From Pseudomonas frederiksbergensis (lineage in GTDB: Bacteria > Pseudomonadota > Gammaproteobacteria > Pseudomonadales > Pseudomonadaceae): a stretch of DNA of 64,000 bases. Positions within the stretch are counted from its first letter, which is position 1, and the number at the start of each line of letters is the position of its first letter. The notes below the pieces were generated by a model, which worked only from the letters and a program-made list of their open reading frames with translations, did not search any database and was not told where the DNA came from. Positions 48,917 through 58,456 of this stretch are shown here, one piece after another. Location: the NCBI RefSeq assembly GCF_003732665.1, contig NZ_MOBP01000007.1, forward strand, positions 17,275 through 81,274, in the 5' to 3' direction. Made by a program: the position numbers and the translations under genes.

Positions 48917-49005
48917 TGTGGGAGCGGGCTTGCTCGCGAAGGCGGCATTACATTCAACATCAATGTTGACTGAGCCACCGCTTTCGCGAGCAAGCCCGCT
49001 CCCAC
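48917..49005. repeat. REP pair (Pseudomonas type 1)
   Basis: Inverted REP pair in the 391-base gap between the UPF0149 gene and recQ. The rest of the gap holds the divergent promoters; TATACT at 49071-49076 is a possible -10 box for recQ. No gene is seen. Confidence 0.9.
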
Positions 49006-49214
49006 AGGGTTGGCCGGTGTTTGTCCTGATGTGTCTTATCAGCGGCACCCTTTGCCGGGAAGGGCTCGGGTATACTCCCGCGTTTTGTGATGCCCTGCTG
49101 GCGTCGCGGCTGAGATGTGAAGCGTCATGCAATGCGCACTTACGATTTGTCAGTGCAGCCTTCGTGGTTCTGAACCAGCCTTGCAGGGATGTTTCGGTGA
49201 TTTTTGGAGTTTTT

Positions 49215-51341
49215 ATGCTCGAACAGGCTCAACGCGTCCTCAAGGACATCTTCGGCTACGACAGTTTCCGTGGCCGCCAGGGTGCAATCATTGAGCGCGT
49301 GGCCAATGGCGGCGACGCTTTGGTATTGATGCCTACCGGTGGCGGCAAGTCCCTGTGCTTCCAGGTCCCGGCGCTGCTGCGCGAAGGCCTGGCGGTGGTG
49401 GTGTCGCCGCTGATCGCGTTGATGGACGACCAGGTCGCGACCCTCGAAGAACTGGGCGTGGCCGCCGCCGCACTGAACTCGACCCTGAGCGCCGAACAGC
49501 AGCGCGACTTGGCCGCCCGGATCAAGCGCGGCGAAGTGAAAATGCTCTACCTGGCGCCTGAGCGCCTGGTTCAGCCGCGCATGCTGGCCTTCCTGCAAAG
49601 CCTTGAAATTGCCCTGTTCGCCATCGACGAAGCGCACTGCGTATCCCAATGGGGCCACGACTTCCGCCGCGAATACCTGCAACTGGGCCAATTGGCGGAA
49701 TTGTTCCCCAACGTTCCGCGCATCGCGTTGACCGCCACCGCCGACAAGCGCACCCGTGAAGAAATCGTCGATCGCCTGCATTTGCAGGATGCCGAGCGTT
49801 TCCTGTCGAGTTTCGACCGTCCCAACATCTTCTACCGCATCGTGCCCAAGGAGCAGCCGCGCAAGCAATTGCTGGCGTTCCTAGCCGAACGGCGCAGCGA
49901 TGCGGGCATCGTTTACTGCCTGTCGCGCAAGAAAGTCGACGAAGTGGCGGTGTTCCTCAGCGAACAAGGCTTCCCGGCGTTGCCGTACCACGCCGGCCTG
50001 CCCAACGAAACCCGCGCCCACCACCAGAAGCGCTTCCTCAACGAGGAAGGCCTGATCATGGTCGCCACCGTGGCGTTCGGCATGGGCATCGACAAACCCA
50101 ACGTGCGTTTCGTCGCTCACCTCGACTTGCCGAAATCCCTTGAGGCGTACTACCAGGAAACCGGTCGTGGCGGCCGTGATGGCTTGCCGGCGGATGCCTG
50201 GATGGCCTACGGCCTGCAAGATGTGGTGATGCTCAAGCAGATGCTGCAAAACTCCGAAGGCGACGAACGCCACAAGCGCCTGGAGCAGCACAAGCTCGAT
50301 GCCATGCTCTCGCTCTGCGAAGAAACCCGCTGCCGCCGCCAGACCTTGCTGGCCTACTTCGATGAAGACATGCCCGAGCCCTGTGGCCACTGCGACAACT
50401 GCGTCGACGGCGTGCAGACCTGGGATGCCACCGAACCGGCCCGTCAGGCGCTTTCGGCAATCTATCGCACCGGCCAGCGCTATGGCGTCGGTCATTTGGT
50501 GGACGTATTGCTGGGCAAGGACAACGAAAAGGTGCGCAGCTTCGGCCATCAGCACCTGTCGGTCTACGGCGTCGGCAAGGCGATGGGGGAGAGCGAATGG
50601 CGCTCGCTGTTCCGCCAGCTTGTTGCCCGTGGCCTCGCGGACATCGATCTGGAAGGCTACGGCGGCCTGCGCCTGAGCGACACCTGCCGGCCGCTGCTCA
50701 AGGGTGAAGTGACCCTGGAGCTGCGCCGCGACCTCAAGCCGCAAACCACCGCCAAAAGCAGCAAGAGCCAGGCGAGCCAACTGGTGCGTGGCGAAGAGCG
50801 CGAACAGTGGGAAGCCCTGCGCGCCCTGCGACGCAAGCTCGCCGAAGAACACGGCGTGCCGCCTTACGTCATCTTTCCCGACTCGACCTTGCTCGAAATG
50901 CTGCGCAGCCAGCCGACTTCGTTGGCGGAAATGGCCACGGTCAGCGGCGTCGGCGCCCGCAAGCTGGAACGTTACGGCGAAGCCTTCCTCGAAGTGCTCG
51001 GCGGCCAGGTCGAGGCGCCGAAAGTGGTGGCTGACGTCCGTCACGAGCTGATCACCCTGGCCCGGGCCGGCATGACGCCGCTGCAGATTGCCGGTCAGTT
51101 GCAATGCTCGGAAAAGAACGTCTATACCATGCTCGCCGAAGCCATCGGCAAGCAGCAACTGTCACTGGAGCAGGCGCTGGATCTGCCAGAAGAGCTGATG
51201 GGCGAGATCCAGGATGCATTCCTCGACGGCGAAGGCGAGTTGCCGCCGGTGGCGGAGATTGCCGCGTTGTTTGCCGGTCGCGTGCCGGAAGGGGTTTTGT
51301 ACTGCGTGCGTGCGGCGCTGCAATCTGAATTCGAGATTTAG
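49215..51341 (+). CDS. recQ: ATP-dependent DNA helicase RecQ
   Basis: This gene encodes 708 residues; GGAG at 49206 supports the ATG at 49215 ([20 protein letters not shown]). The helicase core has [17 protein letters not shown] (Walker A), [20 protein letters not shown] (DEAH) and [16 protein letters not shown] zinc region (EETRCRR, then EPCGHCDNC) and RQC winged helix follow, then HRDC ([20 protein letters not shown]) and a roughly 100-residue C-terminal helix-turn-helix extension ([20 protein letters not shown]). It unwinds DNA 3'-5' in RecF-pathway recombination and fork repair. In P. aeruginosa recQ likewise lies near the MarR-FimV-like-plpD genes (from memory). Confidence 0.95.
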   Translation: MLEQAQRVLKDIFGYDSFRGRQGAIIERVANGGDALVLMPTGGGKSLCFQVPALLREGLAVVVSPLIALMDDQVATLEELGVAAAALNSTLSAEQQRDLAARIKRGEVKMLYLAPERLVQPRMLAFLQSLEIALFAIDEAHCVSQWGHDFRREYLQLGQLAELFPNVPRIALTATADKRTREEIVDRLHLQDAERFLSSFDRPNIFYRIVPKEQPRKQLLAFLAERRSDAGIVYCLSRKKVDEVAVFLSEQGFPALPYHAGLPNETRAHHQKRFLNEEGLIMVATVAFGMGIDKPNVRFVAHLDLPKSLEAYYQETGRGGRDGLPADAWMAYGLQDVVMLKQMLQNSEGDERHKRLEQHKLDAMLSLCEETRCRRQTLLAYFDEDMPEPCGHCDNCVDGVQTWDATEPARQALSAIYRTGQRYGVGHLVDVLLGKDNEKVRSFGHQHLSVYGVGKAMGESEWRSLFRQLVARGLADIDLEGYGGLRLSDTCRPLLKGEVTLELRRDLKPQTTAKSSKSQASQLVRGEEREQWEALRALRRKLAEEHGVPPYVIFPDSTLLEMLRSQPTSLAEMATVSGVGARKLERYGEAFLEVLGGQVEAPKVVADVRHELITLARAGMTPLQIAGQLQCSEKNVYTMLAEAIGKQQLSLEQALDLPEELMGEIQDAFLDGEGELPPVAEIAALFAGRVPEGVLYCVRAALQSEFEI

Positions 51342-51460
51342 GTGACCCACCGCATAGATGTAACGATTCAGTACAGAGCAAGCCTTGCCTATAGCGAAAG
51401 GTCATGCTTAGCTGACTAACAATTAGATTTTCTCTATTTCAGCCTAACCATGAGTTTTTT

Positions 51461-51895
51461 ATGCCGTTAACCGATCAACACCGCTTTGGCATGCAATTGG
51501 CCCAGATGTCTCGTGGCTGGCGCGCCGAACTGGACCGCCGTCTCGCTGGCCTCGGCCTGTCCCAGGCGCGCTGGCTGGTGCTGCTGCACCTGGCGCGATT
51601 CGACGATGCGCCAACCCAGCGCGAACTGGCGCAGAGCGTCGGCGTCGAAGGGCCGACCCTGGCCCGACTGCTCGACAGCCTGGAAACCCAAGGCCTGGTG
51701 CAGCGTCAATCGGTGCTGGAAGACCGTCGGGCGAAGAAAATCGTCCTCTGTGCTCCTGCCCTGCCGTTGATCGAACAAATCGAAACCATTGCCACGCAAC
51801 TGCGCCACGAGCTGTTTGAAGGCGTCGATGAGGCGGATTTGAAGGTTTGCATGCGTGTGCACGGTCATATCCTGGGCAACCTCGAAAAATCTTGA
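51461..51895 (+). CDS. MarR-family transcriptional regulator (SlyA-like)
   Basis: This gene encodes 144 residues starting MPLTDQHRFGMQLAQMSRGW. The winged helix is clear: LGLSQARWLVLLHLARFDDA, PTQRELAQSVGVEGPTLARL (recognition helix) and LDSLETQGLVQRQSVLEDRR with the conserved DRR wing. It should bind DNA as a dimer, usually as a repressor relieved by small phenolic ligands. It lies between recQ and a FimV-like gene, the place of PA3341 in P. aeruginosa. The leading ribosome site is weak. Confidence 0.85.
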   Translation: MPLTDQHRFGMQLAQMSRGWRAELDRRLAGLGLSQARWLVLLHLARFDDAPTQRELAQSVGVEGPTLARLLDSLETQGLVQRQSVLEDRRAKKIVLCAPALPLIEQIETIATQLRHELFEGVDEADLKVCMRVHGHILGNLEKS

Positions 51896-52024
51896 GGTAA
51901 AAGCACGCGCCGGATTTTTGAGATACCCCGTTGGGCAGACTATAAAGAACTACTAGGCAATATCGTGTTCGTACCGGATGTGCGAACGCGTACAGGTTGG
52001 TTCTGCTTAATCTAAGGGATGCTC

Positions 52025-53776
52025 ATGCTCGAGAGTTGGCACGTGGTATTGCGGTATTGCACCCGACTGGTTCTGGTCGGCGGTGTGGTCACTTACTCGG
52101 CATTGGCACCGGCCCTCGGGTTAGGTGACATCACCGTGCATTCGGCGTTGAACCAGCCGTTCAGCGCCGACATCACCCTGGTGGATGCCACGGGGCTGGC
52201 GCAAAGCGATCTGTCGGTGAGCCTGGCGACGGCCGATGAGTTTGGCCGGGCAGGCGTCGAGCGGGTGTTTTTTCTCAACAATCTGAAATTCACCCCGATC
52301 CTGCGGGGCAACCGCGCGCTGATCCGAGTGACCTCCAGCAAACCGGTCAATGAACCGTTCCTGAACTTCCTGGTGCAGCTCAATCAACCCAACGGACGAC
52401 TGCTGCGCGAATACACGGTACTGATCGATCCACCGGGTTCGCCGGGAATTGTCCCGGCCACTGACGAACCTTCGGCCAAGAGCCCGACCTCCGGGTTCCC
52501 GAGCGTAGAGCCAGCGGTTGCGCCAGCACAGGCCCCGCAAGGTAAATCCCCGGCGAAAACGCCTGCCCCCGCTGTTGCCCAGCCACCTGCCGCGCCGGTA
52601 AACGACGAAGTTGCCGAACAACTGGCCGCCAGCGTGCTGCAAAACCAGCAGCTGCAAAAAACCATCGATGAATTGAACGCCCGGCTCAAGACCCAGGACG
52701 GGCAAATCGCCGATGAGCGAAAGCAGGTCAGCGACTTGCAGACCCGAATGTCCGAAATCGCGCAGAAACCTGTGGTCGCGCCGGTGGCCGTGGCTCCTGC
52801 GCCGGTTGTGGTTGAAGCGCCTGAGGACAGCAACTGGCTGATGATTGCCGGGTTGCTGGCGTTGGTGCTGCTGGTGATAGTGGGCCTGTTTGTTCGCCGT
52901 CAGCGGCAACAGACGCTGACCGAACCGTTATCGATAGCCCGTGATGAACCCGTGCGGGATGTGTCGCCACAGCCCATCAGCGTTGCGCCGGCCCCCGTTC
53001 ACCGTGAAGAAACTCCCGCCGGCGATGTACTGGAAGGCGTCGGCATCTACCTGGCTTATGGCCGCTTTTCCGAAGCCGCCGGCCTGTTGCGCGAGGCGTT
53101 GGCCAAGGAGCCACAGCGTACCGACCTGGCGCTGCAATTGTTGGAAGTGCTGGGCAAGCAAGGGGATGCTTCGGCCTATGATGCCCAGGAAAGCAGCTTG
53201 CGTAACGCCGGGTTTGACCCGCAGCAACTGGCGGACATCCGCGCTCGTTACCCGAAACTGGCCACTGTCGCACCGGTCGCAGTCGTTGCACCCGTCGCAG
53301 CGGCGGCGGTTGTGCTGCCCGAAGCGCCAGCCGGCGACGAATTCCAGTTGAACCTGGACGACCTGTCGATGGATTCCAATTGGGATCTGGTCAGCCCCTT
53401 CGCAGATTCGCCGCCAACGAACAAACCGTCGACTCAGCCGCCACCAGACGAACCGGCGTTCACCTCAAATCTGCACGTCATGCCCGATGTCTACGAAATG
53501 CCCCATGAGCCGACGCTGGGCGAACCCGAGCTGGAATGGGACGCCGTGCCCGACGTGGAACCGTTGGACGACAACTTCCTCGATGCCTTCAACGAGCCGG
53601 GCCCGGCGCTGGAACTTGAGCCCATGCCGGGTAGCGTTGGCAAACTGGAGCAGGCGCAGAACTGCATCGATGATGGTGATCTGGATAGCGCCATTGAGTT
53701 GCTGAATGAATTGCTCAAAGAGGGCGACGAGCCCCTGAAGCAAACCGCCCGAAATCTGCTGGCCGGTATCCGCTAA
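52025..53776 (+). CDS. FimV-like membrane protein, short form
   Basis: This gene encodes 583 residues from the ATG at 52025 (AAGGG six bases upstream); an ATG at 52019 is possible. A signal-like segment leads to LGLGDITVHSALNQPFSADI, the FimV/HubP N-terminal domain. A proline/alanine-rich linker and coiled coil (LQNQQLQKTIDELNARLKTQ) come before one transmembrane helix (about residues 277-292, WLMIAGLLALVLLVIVGLFV). The cytoplasmic part holds TPR-like sequence (YLAYGRFSEAAGLLREALAK) and the FimV C-terminal motif LEQAQNCIDDGDLDSAIELL. No LysM domain was recognised. Known FimV proteins organise cell poles and pili; this shorter paralog sits at the PA3340 position. Confidence 0.75.
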   Translation: MLESWHVVLRYCTRLVLVGGVVTYSALAPALGLGDITVHSALNQPFSADITLVDATGLAQSDLSVSLATADEFGRAGVERVFFLNNLKFTPILRGNRALIRVTSSKPVNEPFLNFLVQLNQPNGRLLREYTVLIDPPGSPGIVPATDEPSAKSPTSGFPSVEPAVAPAQAPQGKSPAKTPAPAVAQPPAAPVNDEVAEQLAASVLQNQQLQKTIDELNARLKTQDGQIADERKQVSDLQTRMSEIAQKPVVAPVAVAPAPVVVEAPEDSNWLMIAGLLALVLLVIVGLFVRRQRQQTLTEPLSIARDEPVRDVSPQPISVAPAPVHREETPAGDVLEGVGIYLAYGRFSEAAGLLREALAKEPQRTDLALQLLEVLGKQGDASAYDAQESSLRNAGFDPQQLADIRARYPKLATVAPVAVVAPVAAAAVVLPEAPAGDEFQLNLDDLSMDSNWDLVSPFADSPPTNKPSTQPPPDEPAFTSNLHVMPDVYEMPHEPTLGEPELEWDAVPDVEPLDDNFLDAFNEPGPALELEPMPGSVGKLEQAQNCIDDGDLDSAIELLNELLKEGDEPLKQTARNLLAGIR

Positions 53777-53796
53777 CCCTGCCACCACCATCCAAT

Positions 53797-53885
53797 TGTG
53801 GGAGCGGGCTTGCTCGCGAAGGCGTCGTATCAGTCAACATCACCGTTGCTGACGCTCCGCCTTCGCGAGCAAGCCCGCTCCCACA
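53797..53885. repeat. REP pair (Pseudomonas type 1)
   Basis: Inverted REP pair between the convergent FimV-like and plpD genes. Confidence 0.9.
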
Positions 53886-53905
53886 GTTGACCCGTGGTGC
53901 TCGCG

Positions 53906-56095
53906 CTAGAACGTTTGCCCCAAATTCAAATAAACCGCCTGTTCATCCGCATCGTTGAAGCCATAACTGAAGTTCAGTGGCCCCAGCGGCGTGTCGAAAC
54001 CGATGAACACACTGGCGGCGTTGATGTAGCCGCTGTCGAACTCATTGTCGTTATTCCACGCCCGGCCCCGTTCCAGCGAGCCGCCGATGTACAGCGGGAA
54101 GTCCAGCGGCAGGTACGAGCGTGGCGTGAGGCGGCGGTAGTAAACGCCGCGCATCAGGCTGACGTTCTGCCCGGAAATCGCATCTTCGCGAAAGCCCGAC
54201 AACTGTCGTGCGCCGCCGAGCAGGAAGCTTGAAGTAACGACGTTGGCGTCATCCAGCGTGCGGCCATAGCGCCCGCCGAGGATGAAGGTGTCGGGCCCGC
54301 TGCTCATGGCCTTGTCCAGTTTGAATTCCCATTGGCGGTAACGCTTGTCCGAGCCCAGCCCCGGTTCGAACTGACGGAACGCCAGGGCGATGTCCTTGCC
54401 TTCGTGGGGGAAGTAAACGTTGTCGAACGAATCGAACGAATACTTCAACTCGTAAAAACCTTCGTTGAAGCTTTCGCTCGGCAGATCCTGATCACCGATG
54501 CGCACGTCCGCCTTGCCCCAGGCCTCGCCGACGCCGAAGCGGATTTCGCCGCTGTTGCCGATCTGCCGCCCGACATTCAGGCCAAAGCCGTAGCGTTCGA
54601 CGCGGTATTGGGCGATCGGATCGTTATCCAGCACGGCGTCGACGTTCTGCGCTTCAAACGCGGCGTAGGGCGCGATGAAGTAGCGCGAACCGACGTCCAG
54701 CGGCTGATAGAACTCGCTGTAGAGTTCCTGTTTGTCGCCGATCTGCGCCCGGGTCAGCCATTCCGCGCCGAGGCGGTTGATGCCGTTGACCCGGTAACTG
54801 GCGCCGAGGTTGAAAGCACTGTCGCCGCGCATATCGTCCGACAGGTTCAGGCCGACCCGCAGGTAATCGGTGCCGCTGCGTTTGCCCCGGGCGCTGATTA
54901 CCAGGGTGTGATCATCGCCCTTGTGCACCACGCGGTATTGCACCTGCTCGAAATAATCGAGGCCGTACAGGGTGCCCATGTCGGTTTGCAGGCGACCCAT
55001 GTCCAGCGGTTCGCCGACGTGTTGGCGAATGTAGTAGCGAATTACGTCGTCGCCGACTTTCGAGTCGTTTTCCACTTTGATCGCGGTGATGATCGGCGTG
55101 CGCTGGCTCGGTGCCCGGGCGGCGGTCAGCTCGGCGTCCAGGGGTTGCGCCGGTTTGAGTTGGGCCAGGCGTGGCGCGAGAATCCTGGTGGCGCGGTAAC
55201 CGGCGTCGATCATCTCCTGGGCGCGGCCGAAATCGGTCACGCCGAAACTCGCCAGCGGTGGCTGGATCAGCACGTCGTCCTTGTGCAGGGCGGCGAGTTG
55301 TTCTTCGGAGTTGCGCCGGGTCATCAGGGTGATCGACTGGTTCAGTACATCGACCACAGTGGTCAGTTGTTTGCGATTGCGCAGCGGGGTGCCGATGTCG
55401 ACCACGATGGCGATGTCGACGCCCATCTCCCGCGCCACGTCCAGCGGGATGTTGTCGGTCATGCCGCCGTCCACCAGCAGCCGACCACCGAGTTCGACCG
55501 GGGCGAACACCGCCGGGATCGACATGCTGGCGCGGATCACCTGGGGCAGGTGACCTTTGCGGAACACCACTTTTTCCCCGGTGGAAATGTCCGTGGCCAC
55601 GGCGCGGAACGGGATCGGCAGTTTGTCGAAGTCCCGGGTGTCACTGGCGTGGGCCAGCAGGCTTTCCAGCAACAGGGCGAGGTTCTGGCCCTGGATCACC
55701 CCGAGCGGCAGGCCGAGGCTGCCGTCGTCGCGAAAGCTGAGTTTCTGTTTGACCAGGAAGTCCCGGTCATCCTGCTTGCGCCGGAACGGCACGTCTTCTC
55801 GCGGCGGGGCATCGGACAGGGCTTGTTGCCAGTCGATGTTCAACGCCAGTTTTTCCAGCTCATCGATTTTGTAACCCGAGGCGTACAGCCCGCCGACTAC
55901 CGCGCCCATGCTGGTGCCGGCAATCGCATCGATCTTGATGCCTTGTTCCTCCAACGCCTTGAGCACGCCAATGTGCGCCAAGCCACGGGCGGCGCCGCCG
56001 GACAGCACCAGACCGATTTTCGGTCGGGGCGCATCGGTGGCTTGGACGATCAACGGGAAAAGGCAAAGCAACAGGCAACAGAATAAACGGCGCAT
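53906..56095 (-). CDS. plpD: Patatin-like phospholipase autotransporter PlpD (type Vd)
   Basis: This gene encodes 729 residues from the ATG at 56095 (MRRLFCCLLLCLFPLIVQAT, a signal peptide). The patatin lipase is at residues about 25-320: LVLSGGAARGLAHIGVLKAL (oxyanion loop), IAGTSMGAVVGGLYASG (serine nucleophile in GTSMG) and LLVDGGMTDNIPLDV (catalytic Asp in DGG). A POTRA domain follows (TPIITAIKVENDSKVGDDVI), then a 16-strand outer-membrane barrel ending YLNLGQTF. It secretes its own class A1 phospholipase, which acts on membrane lipids. The position beside a FimV-like gene and MarR gene matches PA3339. Confidence 0.9.
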   Translation of the reverse strand: MRRLFCCLLLCLFPLIVQATDAPRPKIGLVLSGGAARGLAHIGVLKALEEQGIKIDAIAGTSMGAVVGGLYASGYKIDELEKLALNIDWQQALSDAPPREDVPFRRKQDDRDFLVKQKLSFRDDGSLGLPLGVIQGQNLALLLESLLAHASDTRDFDKLPIPFRAVATDISTGEKVVFRKGHLPQVIRASMSIPAVFAPVELGGRLLVDGGMTDNIPLDVAREMGVDIAIVVDIGTPLRNRKQLTTVVDVLNQSITLMTRRNSEEQLAALHKDDVLIQPPLASFGVTDFGRAQEMIDAGYRATRILAPRLAQLKPAQPLDAELTAARAPSQRTPIITAIKVENDSKVGDDVIRYYIRQHVGEPLDMGRLQTDMGTLYGLDYFEQVQYRVVHKGDDHTLVISARGKRSGTDYLRVGLNLSDDMRGDSAFNLGASYRVNGINRLGAEWLTRAQIGDKQELYSEFYQPLDVGSRYFIAPYAAFEAQNVDAVLDNDPIAQYRVERYGFGLNVGRQIGNSGEIRFGVGEAWGKADVRIGDQDLPSESFNEGFYELKYSFDSFDNVYFPHEGKDIALAFRQFEPGLGSDKRYRQWEFKLDKAMSSGPDTFILGGRYGRTLDDANVVTSSFLLGGARQLSGFREDAISGQNVSLMRGVYYRRLTPRSYLPLDFPLYIGGSLERGRAWNNDNEFDSGYINAASVFIGFDTPLGPLNFSYGFNDADEQAVYLNLGQTF

Positions 56096-56167
56096 CGTGA
56101 ATCTCGGGGCAAGCGACAAAGGCGGCTATTATAGCGGCGCCCCTCTGGCTCAGGAGTTTCAGCGATC

Positions 56168-56455
56168 ATGACCATGCAAAAACCGGAAATCGTCATCACT
56201 TACTGCACGCAATGCCAATGGCTGTTGCGCGCCGCCTGGCTGGCCCAGGAACTGCTCAGTACTTTTGGCGACGACCTGGGCAAGGTGTCCCTGGTGCCGG
56301 GCACGGGTGGGGTCTTTCATATCTTTTGTAACGAGGTGCAAATCTGGGAGCGCAAGGCCGACGGTGGTTTTCCCGAGGCCAAGGTGCTGAAGCAGCGGGT
56401 CCGGGATCAGATTGACCCGGACCGCGACCTCGGGCACAACGACCGCACTCAGTGA
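56168..56455 (+). CDS. SelT/SelW/SelH-family (Rdx) protein
   Basis: This gene encodes 95 residues, starting MTMQKPEIVITYCTQCQWLL; a second ATG two codons in is possible. CTQC is the redox CxxC (a selenocysteine site in animal relatives), after a first beta strand, and FGDDLGKVSLVPGTGGVFHI matches the family's thioredoxin-like core. The role is probably redox, with the partner unknown. The start is divergent from plpD by about 70 bases and the stop overlaps the convergent EamA gene by 7 bases. Confidence 0.85.
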   Translation: MTMQKPEIVITYCTQCQWLLRAAWLAQELLSTFGDDLGKVSLVPGTGGVFHIFCNEVQIWERKADGGFPEAKVLKQRVRDQIDPDRDLGHNDRTQ

Positions 56456-57339
56456 GAGGCGGCTTCGGCGGCCACGGCGTTCTTGCTGTTGCCGGATAAC
56501 CGGCTGCTGACCACGATAGCGACGATGATCAACGCGCCGCCAAGCAGCATGCGCAGGGTCGGATTTTCATCGAACAGCAGCCAGGCAACGGTGATGCCGT
56601 AGACCGGTTCCAGGGCAAACACCACCGCCGCTGTCCGCGCCTTGATCACGGCGAGGCTGGCGACAAACAGGCTATGGGCCACGCCGGTGCAGAACACCCC
56701 GAGCAGGCCGATCCACAGCCAGTCGAGGGCGCGCACCTCGCTCAACTGCGGCGCCGCCACCGGCAGCAGGCACAGCGCGACTACCACGTTCTGGCATAGC
56801 GCCGCTTGCACCGCCGGGATGCGCCCGGAACTGGCCCGGTTGGTCAGGGACAGCAGGGCGAACAGCAAACCGGAACCCACCGCCCAGAGCAGGCCGACGG
56901 TTGCGCCGGTGCCCAGGTCGAAGGCGGGGGTGACGAGCACCAGGCCGACGCTGACCAGCACCACCAGCAGGATTTCATTGGCACGGATGCGCTCGCGGAA
57001 AATCAGCCCTTCGAGGATCACCGTAAACGCGGGGAAACTGGCGAAGCCCAGGGTCGCAATCGCCACCCCCGCGACTTTCACCGCGATGAAAAAACTCACC
57101 CAGTGCCCGGCCAGCAGCAAGCCGCTGAGCACCAGACGACGCCAGTCCACGGCTTCGAGTTTTTGCCAGCGAGTGCTGCTGGCGAACCGCGCAAAACACG
57201 CCAACGCTAGCACCGCGAACGCCGCACGGCCGAAAACAATGACCGCCGGGGAGGCGGCCGCGAGTTTGCCGAACACGCCGGTCAGGCCAAACATCAATGC
57301 GCCGATATGCAGGGCGCCGAGGGCGGTACGGGGAGTCAT
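56449..57339 (-). CDS. DMT-superfamily transporter (EamA domains)
   Basis: This gene encodes 296 residues; AAGGA is six bases before the ATG at 57339. Ten hydrophobic helices form two EamA repeats (residues about 8-135 and 150-283). Landmarks are LHIGALMFGLTGVFGKLAAA at helix one, GHWVSFFIAVKVAGVAIATL in the first repeat and ALEPVYGITVAWLLFDENPT in the second, an EPxxxxxxA motif common to the family. The substrate is unknown. The AraC gene upstream on the same strand may control it. Confidence 0.85.
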   Translation of the reverse strand: MTPRTALGALHIGALMFGLTGVFGKLAAASPAVIVFGRAAFAVLALACFARFASSTRWQKLEAVDWRRLVLSGLLLAGHWVSFFIAVKVAGVAIATLGFASFPAFTVILEGLIFRERIRANEILLVVLVSVGLVLVTPAFDLGTGATVGLLWAVGSGLLFALLSLTNRASSGRIPAVQAALCQNVVVALCLLPVAAPQLSEVRALDWLWIGLLGVFCTGVAHSLFVASLAVIKARTAAVVFALEPVYGITVAWLLFDENPTLRMLLGGALIIVAIVVSSRLSGNSKNAVAAEAASH

Positions 57340-57454
57340 TGCAGTCCTTGATAAGCGAGTTGAGTCGGGCCATTGAACCGCGTAATGACTCGGCCTGTCT
57401 GTCGGCAGACTATCGACTTTTGTCGCCAGCCTATTTTCAGCCTGGCACTAAACC

Positions 57455-57546
57455 TGTGGCGAGGGAGCTTGCTCCCGTCAGGCTGCGAAGCGGCCTCAAA
57501 GAAGTGACTGCTGCGCAGTCCAGCGGGAGCAAGCTCCCTCGCCACA
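57455..57546. repeat. Type 2 repeat pair
   Basis: TGTGGCGAGGGAGCTTGCTC at 57455 and its inverted partner GAGCAAGCTCCCTCGCCACA ending at 57546, with CAGGCTGCGAAGCGGCCTC and GACTGCTGCGCAGTC inside. Same family as 21429-21561. It separates the AraC and EamA genes. Confidence 0.85.
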
Positions 57547-57564
57547 GGTTATTCATTGCTTGAT

Positions 57565-58329
57565 CTATCTCGTACCGACATTCGCCTCGCGGCGCAATTT
57601 GCCGGGCGAGGCGCCAAACTCGCGCAACACCGCCGCCGCAAAGGCACTTTGTGAGCTGTAACCCACGCGGCTGGCAATCTCGCCAATCGGCCATGCCGTA
57701 TCCCGCAACATGCCCACCGCCATGTGCAACCGCCGACTGCGGATGTAGTCCATCGGCGTCTGCCCGCATTCGGCCACGAACCGTGCGTGCAACCGGGCAC
57801 TGGAAAGGTCGGCAATTCGCGCCAGGTCGGCCACTTGCAGCGGATAGGCGGCATGCTGGTCGATGTGCGCATTCAGAGCCGCATACGGCAGGCGTCGCCC
57901 GCCCATGACGTCCGGTTTGACATTGTTCAGGCTGGCCAGCAACAGCACCGCGCCTTGCTGAGCAATCAACGGATCGCTAACCGGACTGTTCGCCAGCCAA
58001 CTGACCAACTGACTTTGCCCGGCATCCAGCGGCAGGCGCCCGGCGTTGTCGAGCAAGCGGCGGCTGGCGTCGGCGTGATCGCCCAGCGACTGGGCAATCC
58101 ATTGTTCGCCAGGCACATCCAGCACCAGGCAGCGACTGCCATTGGGGCTGCCACATGCGTGGTGCATGCCGGACGGGACCACCACGAAACTCTGCTGGAT
58201 CACCTGGCTGCCGCGCCCGTCGACTTCGAAGTCCAGCGCACCCGAGAGCCCGAACACCAGTTGCGCGTGGTCGTGGCTGTGGATGATCAGGTCGTCGGTG
58301 TATTGGCGCAGCGTGAGGAGCGGTCTCAT
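57565..58329 (-). CDS. AraC-family regulator with N-terminal cupin
   Basis: This gene encodes 254 residues from the ATG at 58329 with GGAGA six bases before. Residues 1-90 form a cupin sensor (IHSHDHAQLVFGLSGALDFE, then VVVPSGMHHACG, with likely ligand histidines). The C-terminal 100 residues hold two helix-turn-helices (YPLQVADLARIADLSSARLH and WPIGEIASRVGYSSQSAFAA) and the closing FGASPGKLRRE. It may regulate the EamA transporter gene that follows 225 bases downstream on the same strand. Confidence 0.85.
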   Translation of the reverse strand: MRPLLTLRQYTDDLIIHSHDHAQLVFGLSGALDFEVDGRGSQVIQQSFVVVPSGMHHACGSPNGSRCLVLDVPGEQWIAQSLGDHADASRRLLDNAGRLPLDAGQSQLVSWLANSPVSDPLIAQQGAVLLLASLNNVKPDVMGGRRLPYAALNAHIDQHAAYPLQVADLARIADLSSARLHARFVAECGQTPMDYIRSRRLHMAVGMLRDTAWPIGEIASRVGYSSQSAFAAAVLREFGASPGKLRREANVGTR

Positions 58330-58456
58330 CGCAGGTCTCCGGGCAAGATGCGGCCAGTCTACACCGGCCGAGTCGTGTCACAGGAATGACTCGCCACTGT
58401 CATGGGCAATTAACCCGACCGGCGCAAGCTTGTAAAAACATCGCAGAGGGTTGCCC

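Noticed and set aside
54332..56086. A 584-codon + strand frame opposite plpD
   Set aside because: It is an antisense shadow of a gene with complete patatin motifs; its own sequence has no domain logic or start signal.
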